This document shows, in pieces, positions 15,406 through 22,877 of a stretch of 29,303 nt of DNA. The stretch is from NCBI GenBank assembly GCA_023459915.1, contig JAEWSN010000203.1:1-29303 (forward strand), read 5' to 3'. The stretch's first letter is position 1. Every line of letters starts with the position of its first letter. The translations under genes and the position numbers were made by a program. The DNA is from Bacillota bacterium (lineage in GTDB: Bacteria; Bacillota; Clostridia; DSM-8532). The notes beneath the pieces were generated by a model. That model was not told the DNA's origin. It saw nothing but the letters and a program-made list of their open reading frames with translations, and searched no databases.

Positions 15406-15902
15406 GCGACGCCAGCTTCCATTTTCTTATATTTATCAAGAATGGCCGGGATTTCATCCGGCGTGAGCCGGCCATAGACATCTTCATTGATCATGATGAC
15501 AGGAGCCAGACCGCAGGCGCCGATGCATCGGCACGCGTCCAGCGAGAACAGCATGTCCTCGGTGCACTCCCCGTTCTTGATCTTGAGAATGGAGGAGATC
15601 TTGTCGAAAATGGGGCCTGCGCCCTTGACATAGCAGGCGGTTCCCAGACATACGGACACCTTGTACTTGCCCTTGGGATTCAGGGAGAACTGGGTGTAGA
15701 AGGTGACCACGCCGTACACATCCGCCAGCGCGATGCCGAGGCCTTCGGCCACCTGTTTCTGAACGGACATCGGCAGATAGCCGTACAACTCCTGCGCCTC
15801 GTGCAGGACTGGAATGAGGCCTCCTCTGGTATCCTTGTACTTTGCGATAATCTGGTCCAGTTTCTGGGCCATCGGGTCGGATCCGCAGCAGCTGCAACCC
15901 AT
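15402..15902 (-). CDS. hndA: NuoE-like [2Fe-2S] hydrogenase subunit (HndA-type)
   Basis: The 166-residue subunit holds the [2Fe-2S] cluster of the NADH-linked module, with the NuoE motif C85-x4-C90 and C126-x3-C130 (CLGTAC and CRCIGAC). The segment YGVVTFYTQFSLNPKGK is typical of the family. The first residues, MGCSCC, are unusually rich in cysteine (C3, C5, C6) and not part of the canonical fold. The start at 15902 has GGAGGA seven to eight bases upstream. It is the first gene of the hydrogenase operon, expressed from the promoter at 15972-16000, and its stop overlaps the start of the ATPase-fold gene. Confidence 0.95.
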   Translation of the reverse strand: MGCSCCGSDPMAQKLDQIIAKYKDTRGGLIPVLHEAQELYGYLPMSVQKQVAEGLGIALADVYGVVTFYTQFSLNPKGKYKVSVCLGTACYVKGAGPIFDKISSILKIKNGECTEDMLFSLDACRCIGACGLAPVIMINEDVYGRLTPDEIPAILDKYKKMEAGVA

Positions 15903-15941
15903 CGATGCTTCCTCCTGACAAGTGAATCTTGGTTGGTATTC

Positions 15942-15959
15942 TTGATAATTTTTTCACAA
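15942..15959. promoter_or_regulatory. Rex-like operator at the hydrogenase promoter
   Basis: TTGATAATTTTTTCACAA matches the 18-base Rex box of Clostridia (TTGTTAA-N4-TTAACAA) at 12 of 14 defined positions. It is part of a longer inverted repeat, with TTGATAATT and AATTATCAA as arms (15942-15966). It sits just downstream of the predicted transcription start, where a repressor would block reading. Rex senses the NADH/NAD+ ratio, which fits an NAD(H)-linked hydrogenase. A weaker match lies at 16008-16025. Confidence 0.6.
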
Positions 15960-15971
15960 TTATCAACATCC

Positions 15972-16000
15972 ATTATATCAAGGCCCTGTTGTGTATTCAA
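15972..16000 (-). promoter_or_regulatory. Promoter of the hydrogenase operon
   Basis: On the minus strand TTGAAT (15995-16000) and TATAAT (15972-15977) are exactly 17 bases apart, and a TG one base upstream of the -10 makes it an extended -10. The transcription start would be near 15965, about 60 bases before the hndA start. Confidence 0.85.
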
Positions 16001-16094
16001 TCTTTTTTTGTGAATTAATCTTCAAACTGTGTAAAAGTCTTTGCTACAAGCTTTTATGAGCATTGGCTTGTTAGGATTTGGGGTTTTTGTATAC

Positions 16095-16123
16095 AAAAAG
16101 GACACCCTGCTTCCAGGATGTCC
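16095..16123 (-). terminator. Terminator of the carbohydrate operon
   Basis: GGACATCCTG pairs with CAGGGTGTCC (one mismatch, GAAG loop) and TTTTTG follows on the minus strand. It lies about 67 bases after the stop of the last permease gene and before the hydrogenase promoter region is reached from the other side. Confidence 0.85.
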
Positions 16124-16189
16124 CTTGGAGATTCCCTTGCATGTCATTTCAGCGTGCCAGGCCCATGGGGCTGATCAAGAAACGCGAGA

Positions 16190-17071
16190 CTACTCCTTGA
16201 CGCCTCCCAACGTGAGCCCTTTGACAAAGAATCTTTGCATGAATGGATAGATTGTGAGAATGGGCACCATGCCAAGCAAAATCTGTGCGGTCCGCGTGGT
16301 TCGGCCGGAGATGCGCAGCGATTGTTGGATGTCTTCGAGCCGAAGGGAATCAAAATTGGGATTCGCAAGGATGTTTCGCAGGTATGTCGCCAGTGGATAG
16401 CGCGCCACCGTATCCATGAAAATCAGCCCCCAGAGCCATTCGTTCCAGTGGAACACGGCCTGGAAGACAATGAGCGTCGCAAGTGAGGGCATGGCCAGCG
16501 GCACATAAATCCGAAACAGGATGACCCAAGAACCCGCGCCGTCCACAAAGGCGGATTCCTCGATGGATGGCGGCATGGTTCTGAAAAAGCTCAGCAGGAC
16601 AAGCACGTTGAAAACCGGAACGGCATAAGGCAGGATCAAAGCCCAGATGGAGTTGGTGATGCCGGTTGCCGTGACAACCAGATACATGGGAATCAGCCCC
16701 CCACCCACCATCATCGTCAAGGCAAAGTACCAGGCAAACACAGTTCTCCCCGGAAACACCCGGCTGCTCTTTGAGAGCGGATAGGCCGCGAGAATGGTGA
16801 GGACCATGTTGACGGTGATGCCAACGACCAGGCGGACACCGGAATTGGCAATGGCGGTGATGAAGTTTTGTCTGGATAGGGCAAACCTGTATGCCTCCAA
16901 ATTCAGACCCACCGGTACCAGACCGACACGCCCGGCGGACGCCGCCTCCGGCGCACTGAGAGAAACCGCCAGCACGTTGACGAATGGCAACAGGCAGGAA
17001 AGGCCAAGAAGTATCAGGGCCAGCGTATTGAACAGATCAAAGACACGATCGGCGATGCTGTAGGAACGCAC
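16190..17071 (-). CDS. Carbohydrate ABC transporter permease, LplC/CUT1-type
   Basis: This 293-residue inner-membrane permease has six predicted spans, the first being LFNTLALILLGLSCLLPFVNVLAVS. It carries the EAA loop EESAFVDGAGSWVILFRIYVPLAMPSLATL, which contacts the ATPase. The family (LplC, YtcP) imports sugars or oligosaccharides. The start is a GTG at 17071 with GGGAGG five bases upstream, 73 bases after the partner permease stop. No ATPase gene is in the locus; such systems often share a general MsmX-like ATPase encoded elsewhere. It is the last gene before the terminator at 16095-16123. Confidence 0.93.
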   Translation of the reverse strand: MRSYSIADRVFDLFNTLALILLGLSCLLPFVNVLAVSLSAPEAASAGRVGLVPVGLNLEAYRFALSRQNFITAIANSGVRLVVGITVNMVLTILAAYPLSKSSRVFPGRTVFAWYFALTMMVGGGLIPMYLVVTATGITNSIWALILPYAVPVFNVLVLLSFFRTMPPSIEESAFVDGAGSWVILFRIYVPLAMPSLATLIVFQAVFHWNEWLWGLIFMDTVARYPLATYLRNILANPNFDSLRLEDIQQSLRISGRTTRTAQILLGMVPILTIYPFMQRFFVKGLTLGGVKE

Positions 17072-17144
17072 GTTTTCCTCCCATGGGATGACTTTTCATA
17101 CAAGAGACGGTCACGGGAACGAACCCGTTTTGATGCCGTCATTC

Positions 17145-18101
17145 TCAGAAAATCCGATAATCCGCGTATCGATAGGCCAGCCAATAGGTTCCGGAGACAA
17201 GGATGAAGGAGACAAGGGATTGGAACATTCCCACGGCTGTCGCGATATCATACTGCGGCACGCCTCCCGCGCCACTGCCAAGGCCAATCCGGTAGACAAG
17301 GGTGTCCAGAATGTCTCCGGTTTCATAAACAAGCGGAGAATACAGATTGATCACCTGATCAAATCCCGCGTTCAAAATGTTGCCGAGGCTCAGTGTTGTC
17401 AGTAGCACAATGGTTGGCAGCAGCCCCGGCAATGTGATGTGCCAAATCCGCCGGAACCGGCCGGCCCCGTCCATGGACGCCGCTTCATACAAATTCGGGT
17501 CAATGCTTGTCAGGGTGGACAAGTACAGGATGGTGCCAAAACCGAACTCCTTCCAGACATCTGAAAGGATCAGCACCCAGGGAAACAGCTGCTTGTCTGT
17601 CAGAAACATGATGGGCTGTCCCCCGAGCACCTTGATGACACCGTTGACCGCGCCGGTGGAAGGGGACAACAAATCCGTCAGGATTCCCGCGATGATGAGC
17701 CAGGAGATGAAATGCGGCAGGTAGATCATGGTCTGGATGGATCTTTTCAGTCGCAGCAGATGCAGTTCATTGAGCATCAGTGAGACCGTGATGGTTGTCG
17801 ATGTGCTGATGAGCAGTTTCATCGTCGCGATGAAGAACGAATTGCCCAAGGCTCTTTTGAACTCCGGAAGACTGAAAATGAACTCAAAATTCGCAAACCC
17901 GACCCATTCGGAACCGAACAGCCCCCTGGCCAGATTGAAATTCTGAAACGCGATGGACCAGCCAACCAGTGGTCCGTAGCTGTATATCCCAACCAGGATG
18001 ACACTTGGCAGGATCATCAGGTACAGGTTCTTCTGCACCAGCCTGTACCGTGCGCCCCTGCCACGCTTGTCCGATGAGAGGCGTACCGCCCTTGTTGTCA
18101 T
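17145..18101 (-). CDS. Carbohydrate ABC transporter permease, LplB-type
   Basis: The 318-residue permease has six spans, starting with NLYLMILPSVILVGIYSYGPLVG, and the EAA loop YEAASMDGAGRFRRIWHITLPGLLPTI. It pairs with the LplC-type permease downstream to form the pore of a CUT1 importer. The start MTTRAV at 18101 has GGGGGAG four bases upstream; a longer frame to 18218 runs into the paired palindromes and the binding-protein gene and is rejected. The two palindromes just upstream probably reduce its expression relative to the binding protein. Confidence 0.92.
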   Translation of the reverse strand: MTTRAVRLSSDKRGRGARYRLVQKNLYLMILPSVILVGIYSYGPLVGWSIAFQNFNLARGLFGSEWVGFANFEFIFSLPEFKRALGNSFFIATMKLLISTSTTITVSLMLNELHLLRLKRSIQTMIYLPHFISWLIIAGILTDLLSPSTGAVNGVIKVLGGQPIMFLTDKQLFPWVLILSDVWKEFGFGTILYLSTLTSIDPNLYEAASMDGAGRFRRIWHITLPGLLPTIVLLTTLSLGNILNAGFDQVINLYSPLVYETGDILDTLVYRIGLGSGAGGVPQYDIATAVGMFQSLVSFILVSGTYWLAYRYADYRIF

Positions 18102-18120
18102 GCTTCTCCCCCAAACGAAT

Positions 18121-18180
18121 CCGGACATGCCATCCCGGGATGGCATGTCCGGCAGGAACCGGCAGGGTTCCCCCTGCCGG
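18121..18180. repeat. Two adjacent perfect palindromes between binding-protein and permease genes
   Basis: Bases 18121-18152 are a perfect 32-base palindrome with half CCGGACATGCCATCCC. Bases 18159-18180 are a second hairpin, CCGGCAGGG-TTCC-CCCTGCCGG, with a 9-bp stem. In the mRNA they would follow the binding-protein stop codon by about 17 and 45 bases. Neither has a T run. Such stems often protect the upstream message and limit downstream reading, giving more binding protein than permease. Confidence 0.85.
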
Positions 18181-18196
18181 AACACCGGCTTGCCAA

Positions 18197-19906
18197 CTAC
18201 TTGTTGTCCGCAAACCACCGGTTCACTTCAAACGTGATGGTTTCGCCACCGAGATTCCTCCAGTTGGCGACAAATTCATCAAACGCGCCGACGGGCTTGT
18301 TGCCGGTGATGATATCGAGGATTATCGCCTCTTCCTGGGAGCGCAGGATGGACATGCGTCGTTGCATCTCCGGTGTATCCGCACCATAGAAACGGTTTCG
18401 GGTGTAGTTTTCCGATTCGGTCAGCGCGTTCTCGATCCCAAAAACAGAATCTTTTCCATAGAACAAAAGCCACTGGGTCAGATGGGCGGTATCCTTGTTT
18501 CCATCCACATATTCCATCAATGTCCTGTATGTGGCCCTGACCTCCTCGGTGGTCAGGAAGGATTCATCCTTTGCGTCGATGGCTTTTGTCACTTCGAGAT
18601 TCTGCCTTGTATTCACGTTCCCAAACGTGCCGCCGACCGGCGCAAGCATGAAGATGGACTTGTCATCCACGCTGTGATACTTCTCAGCGTCAAATCTTTC
18701 CCCGTAAAGCTTGTCGATATAGGTGTTGTACATCTTCACAAGGGCCTCGGGATGCGCGAACCCCTTGCGGACCAAATACGCTTTGGATACGGTGGTCTGG
18801 GCCATGCTTCCCCTGTTTGCCGTTCCGGCGGCTGTGTTCAGGATGGGGTAAGGCTTCCAGAATTGATCCGCATTGGCCTTGTTCGTATCCGGCAAAGGCC
18901 ATGTGATGAGCCAGAACTGGCCAAAGCAGATGCCTCCTTTTCCAGCCACCGCGTCCGATGATGCGGCATACGCGTTTTTTGCGACAAATTCAGGATCGAT
19001 GGTCCCATCCGCATACATCCGGGCCAGTGCCGACAACGCGTTTTTCATCTCCGGCTGGATGGAGCCATAGGCCAGTTCCCCATCCTTCTCAATCCATATC
19101 AGGGGATAGGCGCCAAAACTGTTCGCAAAACCACGAATTTCCATATAGTTTTCGTAGGGCTGGTTTCCGATGACCAGGCCATAAGTGTCGTCTTTCCCGT
19201 TGCCATCCGGATCCTGCGTCGCGAACGCGTTGGCCATCGCAATCAGGTCTTCCGTGGTTTGGGGAACAGGCAGGCCAAGGTTCAAGCGCCAGTCTTCGCG
19301 GATGAATGTATATTCCAGCCCCCCCAGCTGGGTGGGGCCTTCGGGAAGGGCCCACAGCTTCCCATCCAGTGTCACCTGCTTGAGCGCCAGGCCGTCGTCT
19401 GTCTGGAAAGACTGTTTGACAAGCGGGGTTGCCAAAGACTCAAAGACCTGGGACAAATCCTCCACAAGTCCGGCTTCCACCAAACGGGCAAACTGGCCCA
19501 TGTTGGTGACCTGGATGATGTCCGGCAGTTCTCCACTGGCAATGTAGAGGTTGAGCTTGGTTTCATACTGCTCAAGCCCCTGGGCGGCCCAAGCTTGTTT
19601 GGCCTCTATCCCCAGCTCCGTGAGGTATTCGCGGGTGAACACATTGTCCTCGTAGTCCTGCCCTTCCGGGAATTTCGGGTCCAGGCCCGCATTGCGTGCA
19701 TAGGTGACCGTCAGTGGGGGATCATACAACGCGGTCAGATCGACGGGCGCGGACGCTTCCGCCACCGCACTTTGCGCCGGTTCGGCGGAATCTCCCGCCG
19801 CCGGCGTCTGGGCTGCAGGCGAAGTGGCAGGGGGCGTACCGCCACACCCGGCAAGGGATGCGGCAAATACCATCAGGACCAACAGGAGTGACAGTTTTCT
19901 TCTCAT
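18197..19906 (-). CDS. Extracellular solute-binding lipoprotein, LplA-type
   Basis: This is a 569-residue secreted lipoprotein that captures the substrate for the ABC importer. The signal peptide MRRKLSLLLVLMVFAASLAG ends in the lipobox LAGC with Cys21. A low-complexity Ala/Pro linker follows (~24-50), then a large family-1 type binding fold. The length of about 570 residues is typical of the LplA/YtcQ group, which is bigger than maltose-binding proteins. The start at 19906 has GGAGG seven bases upstream. Genes order binding protein, permease, permease; the two-component genes lie upstream. The substrate is probably an oligosaccharide, judged from the GH42 gene in the same locus, but the sequence does not define it. 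Confidence 0.93.
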   Translation of the reverse strand: MRRKLSLLLVLMVFAASLAGCGGTPPATSPAAQTPAAGDSAEPAQSAVAEASAPVDLTALYDPPLTVTYARNAGLDPKFPEGQDYEDNVFTREYLTELGIEAKQAWAAQGLEQYETKLNLYIASGELPDIIQVTNMGQFARLVEAGLVEDLSQVFESLATPLVKQSFQTDDGLALKQVTLDGKLWALPEGPTQLGGLEYTFIREDWRLNLGLPVPQTTEDLIAMANAFATQDPDGNGKDDTYGLVIGNQPYENYMEIRGFANSFGAYPLIWIEKDGELAYGSIQPEMKNALSALARMYADGTIDPEFVAKNAYAASSDAVAGKGGICFGQFWLITWPLPDTNKANADQFWKPYPILNTAAGTANRGSMAQTTVSKAYLVRKGFAHPEALVKMYNTYIDKLYGERFDAEKYHSVDDKSIFMLAPVGGTFGNVNTRQNLEVTKAIDAKDESFLTTEEVRATYRTLMEYVDGNKDTAHLTQWLLFYGKDSVFGIENALTESENYTRNRFYGADTPEMQRRMSILRSQEEAIILDIITGNKPVGAFDEFVANWRNLGGETITFEVNRWFADNK

Positions 19907-19999
19907 GACATTTCCTCCCGATTCTCAATGGACGCGGCCGCCATCCGGGCGGCACTCTCTGGTGTGAAAAGGGTGTCCGGCACGCGCCGGGCACGCGCC

Positions 20000-20067
20000 C
20001 ATCGTGCGATTCATTCGTTTTGGCACGATGCGCCTTCACAGCCCCATGGTATCGTGTTGCACGATAC
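20000..20067. promoter_or_regulatory. Cluster of ATCGTG/CACGAT inverted repeats before the binding-protein gene
   Basis: Two dyads share the half-site ATCGTG: CATCGTGC (20000-20007) with GCACGATG (20023-20030), and GTATCGTG-TTG-CACGATAC (20049-20067). They lie 94-161 bases before the binding-protein start in the 281-base gap after the kinase gene. This is a good candidate operator region, perhaps for the YesN-like regulator encoded in the locus. No clear -10/-35 pair was found in the gap. Confidence 0.5.
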
Positions 20068-20187
20068 AAAAAAACGCCAGAAATCCATGAAGAGTGTTGA
20101 GAATCCAACAACTGCGGCATTTTGCGGCATGCCGGCGCATGCGGCGTCCCGACATCCATCCTTTCACAACAGATGGCACGCCGTGAT

Positions 20188-22029
20188 TCATCCCTCCACA
20201 GGAGGTGTCATCATCAGCGGCAAACACAGCGTCACGCTTGTTCCCTCTCCGGGAACACTGTGGATGGCGATGCCATACGGCTCTCCAAAATACGTGTGGA
20301 TGCGCCTGTCCACATTGGCAATGCCGTACCCGCCTTCCGAATTGTTGTCAAGCAGTGTGTGCATCTTCTCTTCCGGAATGCCGACGCCGTCATCCGATAC
20401 CGTGAACCGCAGATCCTCTCCCACCGGGTCTGCCGTCAATGTGATGGCAATATGGTTTTTCCCGGATGTCAGCCCATGGAGGATGGCATTCTCAACAAAC
20501 GGCTGAAGGACAAGCTTCAGCGTCCAGGCCTGCACCACCTCCGGAGAAACCTGATAGGACGCAAGAATCTTGTCCTTGTAGCGAATGCCCATGATGTCAA
20601 GATATGCCTTGACCTGGCTGATCTCGTCGGCGACACGGATGAAGTTCCTCCCCTTGCTCAATGACAGCCGGTAAAAGCGGGCCAGCGCATTTGACATGGC
20701 GGGAATCTCGGCAAGCCCGGACTGCATGCCCAGCCAGCTGATGGATGCCAGCGTGTTGTAGAGAAAATGGGGATGCAACTGTGCCGCAAGCGCGTTCAGG
20801 TCATATTCCCGTTGCCTCATGCGGGCAAGATACTCCCGTTTGACCAACTCGCCAAGCCGTTTCGACATGGTATTGAACCCGTCGGAAAGGACACCGATTT
20901 CATCCTTGCCGCGATCCTGAACACGGATGCCGAAATCTCCCCCCTCCAATTTTTCCATTGCCTCAGCCAGCCTGCCAATGCGTCTGGTGAGACGGGAGGT
21001 GGAAAACAGTGCCGCCGAAATCATGGCAGTGGTCATCACGAGCAGGACAATCAGAACCGGAAGGTTCACCCGACGCATCGCATCCCGCATCGTCTGCTCG
21101 GACACCGCGTACCAGCACGTCCAGTCCGTTTGTGCCACAGGCATCGCCCAGACGAGATGGGGAATACCGTCAAGTGTCAGGGTGCGCTGCGGCATATCCT
21201 GCTCCATCCGCGCTTCCCCGGTGGAAAACAGGCTGGCGGCCAGTTGCCTGACGTCCATGACCCGGCTGGCCGCAATCACCTGATTGTCAAGACCCGTAAC
21301 GAGCGTCCAGCCGGCGCCCCGCTCCGATGGCAACAGGACGTGGGCAAAAAACAGCTCCGGATCAAAATCCAGTTTGACATACCCGAGGTCATTGGCGGAA
21401 AAGGAGGAAACCCGGAGATTTCGAAGCCGATGAATGGCAGACAGCTTCCGGCGGCCGTCGGCGTCTTCGGTCAACAGCCAGAGTGTGCGGTCCGAGGGCT
21501 CCTCTTCCACATGCTTGTACCAGGGCTGGTCGATGACCCGTGACACAGGTTCCAACTGTCCCGGGATCATGCGAAGGGTGGGATTGGTGGTGTAGATGGT
21601 GACGCTGTCCACCTCGGCAAACAACTCTCCCAGCTGATTGTCCACCGGCGCAAAATAAGAGACAATCTGACGACTGGCCACCAGCGCCGGCACATCGTAG
21701 TAATACTCGTTGAACAGCAGATTCTGAAAATCTGCGTTGAGATACATCAGGCGGATGAGATTGTGGAACTGGGCCGTCTTCCCTTCCAGCGCCGCCTGCG
21801 TTTGGCGCAGCAGGTTTCCGGCCTGTTGTTCGGATTGCTCCCTGAAATAGCGCACGGCGGACTGGTTGTAAAAGCCCGCAATGACAAGCAGCCCAAGGAC
21901 CAGGATGGCCGTCGTGATCAGGGACTGTTTTCGGAACAGCCCTTGTCCAAACCGTGGCTGTTGCGCTTCCGCGCCCTTTTGTGCTTCCGCGGGCTGTTGT
22001 GCTTCCACGACTTTCCTAAACTTACCCAT
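20188..22029 (-). CDS. Sensor histidine kinase, YesM-like
   Basis: This 613-residue membrane kinase has a cytoplasmic N-terminus with three EAQQPA-like hexapeptide repeats (residues 9-26). Span 1 is at ~35-53 (SLITTAILVLGLLVIAGFY). A long extracellular sensor domain follows, then span 2 (VLIVLLVMTTAMISAALF), a HAMP domain, the phospho-acceptor region LHPHFLYN (His about 418) and a HATPase domain with SDDGVGIPEEK. It belongs to the LytS/YesM kinases that pair with AraC-type response regulators. The start at 22029 lies inside the last codons of the regulator gene (8-base overlap), so the two are translationally coupled. It probably senses an extracellular sugar, perhaps through the binding protein. 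Confidence 0.93.
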   Translation of the reverse strand: MGKFRKVVEAQQPAEAQKGAEAQQPRFGQGLFRKQSLITTAILVLGLLVIAGFYNQSAVRYFREQSEQQAGNLLRQTQAALEGKTAQFHNLIRLMYLNADFQNLLFNEYYYDVPALVASRQIVSYFAPVDNQLGELFAEVDSVTIYTTNPTLRMIPGQLEPVSRVIDQPWYKHVEEEPSDRTLWLLTEDADGRRKLSAIHRLRNLRVSSFSANDLGYVKLDFDPELFFAHVLLPSERGAGWTLVTGLDNQVIAASRVMDVRQLAASLFSTGEARMEQDMPQRTLTLDGIPHLVWAMPVAQTDWTCWYAVSEQTMRDAMRRVNLPVLIVLLVMTTAMISAALFSTSRLTRRIGRLAEAMEKLEGGDFGIRVQDRGKDEIGVLSDGFNTMSKRLGELVKREYLARMRQREYDLNALAAQLHPHFLYNTLASISWLGMQSGLAEIPAMSNALARFYRLSLSKGRNFIRVADEISQVKAYLDIMGIRYKDKILASYQVSPEVVQAWTLKLVLQPFVENAILHGLTSGKNHIAITLTADPVGEDLRFTVSDDGVGIPEEKMHTLLDNNSEGGYGIANVDRRIHTYFGEPYGIAIHSVPGEGTSVTLCLPLMMTPPVEG

Positions 22030-22867
22030 GCTCCCGATACTCCCCGGGATTCATGCCAAAGGCGCGCTTGAACACCGCGCAAAAATAGGACACATTGGGG
22101 TATCCCACCCGGGCCGCGATTTCGCTGACACGGGTACCCGGTTCCCTCAGCAGCTGTCGCGCCTTGTCCATCCGGGTGTCCCTGACATACTCGGTCAGCG
22201 TCATGCCGGTATCCCGCTTGAAGGCAATCCCGATATAGCTCGGGGAAAAGTGAAACACTTCCGCCAGATGCTCCGCACTCAGATGCCGGTCCAGATGGGA
22301 AACCACATAAGACATGATATGCCGGATGACATTGCGGTCCGTGTCAACCCCGATGGCAGACAACGCCTCCGCCGCCTCTTCTCCGGTCACCACGTCATTC
22401 CCGACATGTGCCAGAATGTCCTCATGGAGGCTTGGCCGCTGCAGCTTCACCAGCAAATCGAGCTGTTCCACAGCCCGGCGCTTCTCCGCTTCCTCATCGA
22501 GCATCCGAATGGTCTGGCATACTGTTTGGCGAAGCTCCTGCATATCCAGTGGCTTTGTCAGGTAAGAAATGGCCTTGACCTGGATGGCCCTGCGCGCATA
22601 CTCGAACTCGCTGTAGCCGCTGTTGATGATGACTTTGACAGACGGACGGACGGCCAGGATCTGTTTGGCCAAATCCAATCCGGACATGCCCAGCAGGCGG
22701 ATGTCCGTAAACAGGACATCAAAGGGATGTTCGCGGGCATAGGCAAGTGCGTCCTCCCCCGATTCGAAGCAGCCGGCAAGGCACAGCCCCATTCCCGGCC
22801 AGTCCACCAGACCGGCCAGCGCGTCACGCTCGATGAACTCATCCTCCACAATCACCAGCTTGTACAC
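22022..22867 (-). CDS. AraC-type response regulator, YesN-like
   Basis: The 281-residue product has a receiver domain at residues 1-~120 with acidic residues in VIVEDEF, the phospho-acceptor in LFTDIRLLGMSG and the lysine in YLTKPLD. A short linker follows, then a C-terminal AraC double helix-turn-helix ending FKRAFGMNPGEYREHG. The start is a GTG at 22867 with AAAGGAGG four bases upstream; a longer frame to 23011 lies inside the GH42 gene and is rejected. It starts 10 bases after the GH42 stop. It is the partner of the YesM-like kinase and is likely to activate the transporter and enzyme genes. Confidence 0.93.
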   Translation of the reverse strand: MYKLVIVEDEFIERDALAGLVDWPGMGLCLAGCFESGEDALAYAREHPFDVLFTDIRLLGMSGLDLAKQILAVRPSVKVIINSGYSEFEYARRAIQVKAISYLTKPLDMQELRQTVCQTIRMLDEEAEKRRAVEQLDLLVKLQRPSLHEDILAHVGNDVVTGEEAAEALSAIGVDTDRNVIRHIMSYVVSHLDRHLSAEHLAEVFHFSPSYIGIAFKRDTGMTLTEYVRDTRMDKARQLLREPGTRVSEIAARVGYPNVSYFCAVFKRAFGMNPGEYREHG

Positions 22868-22877
22868 AGGTCCTCCT

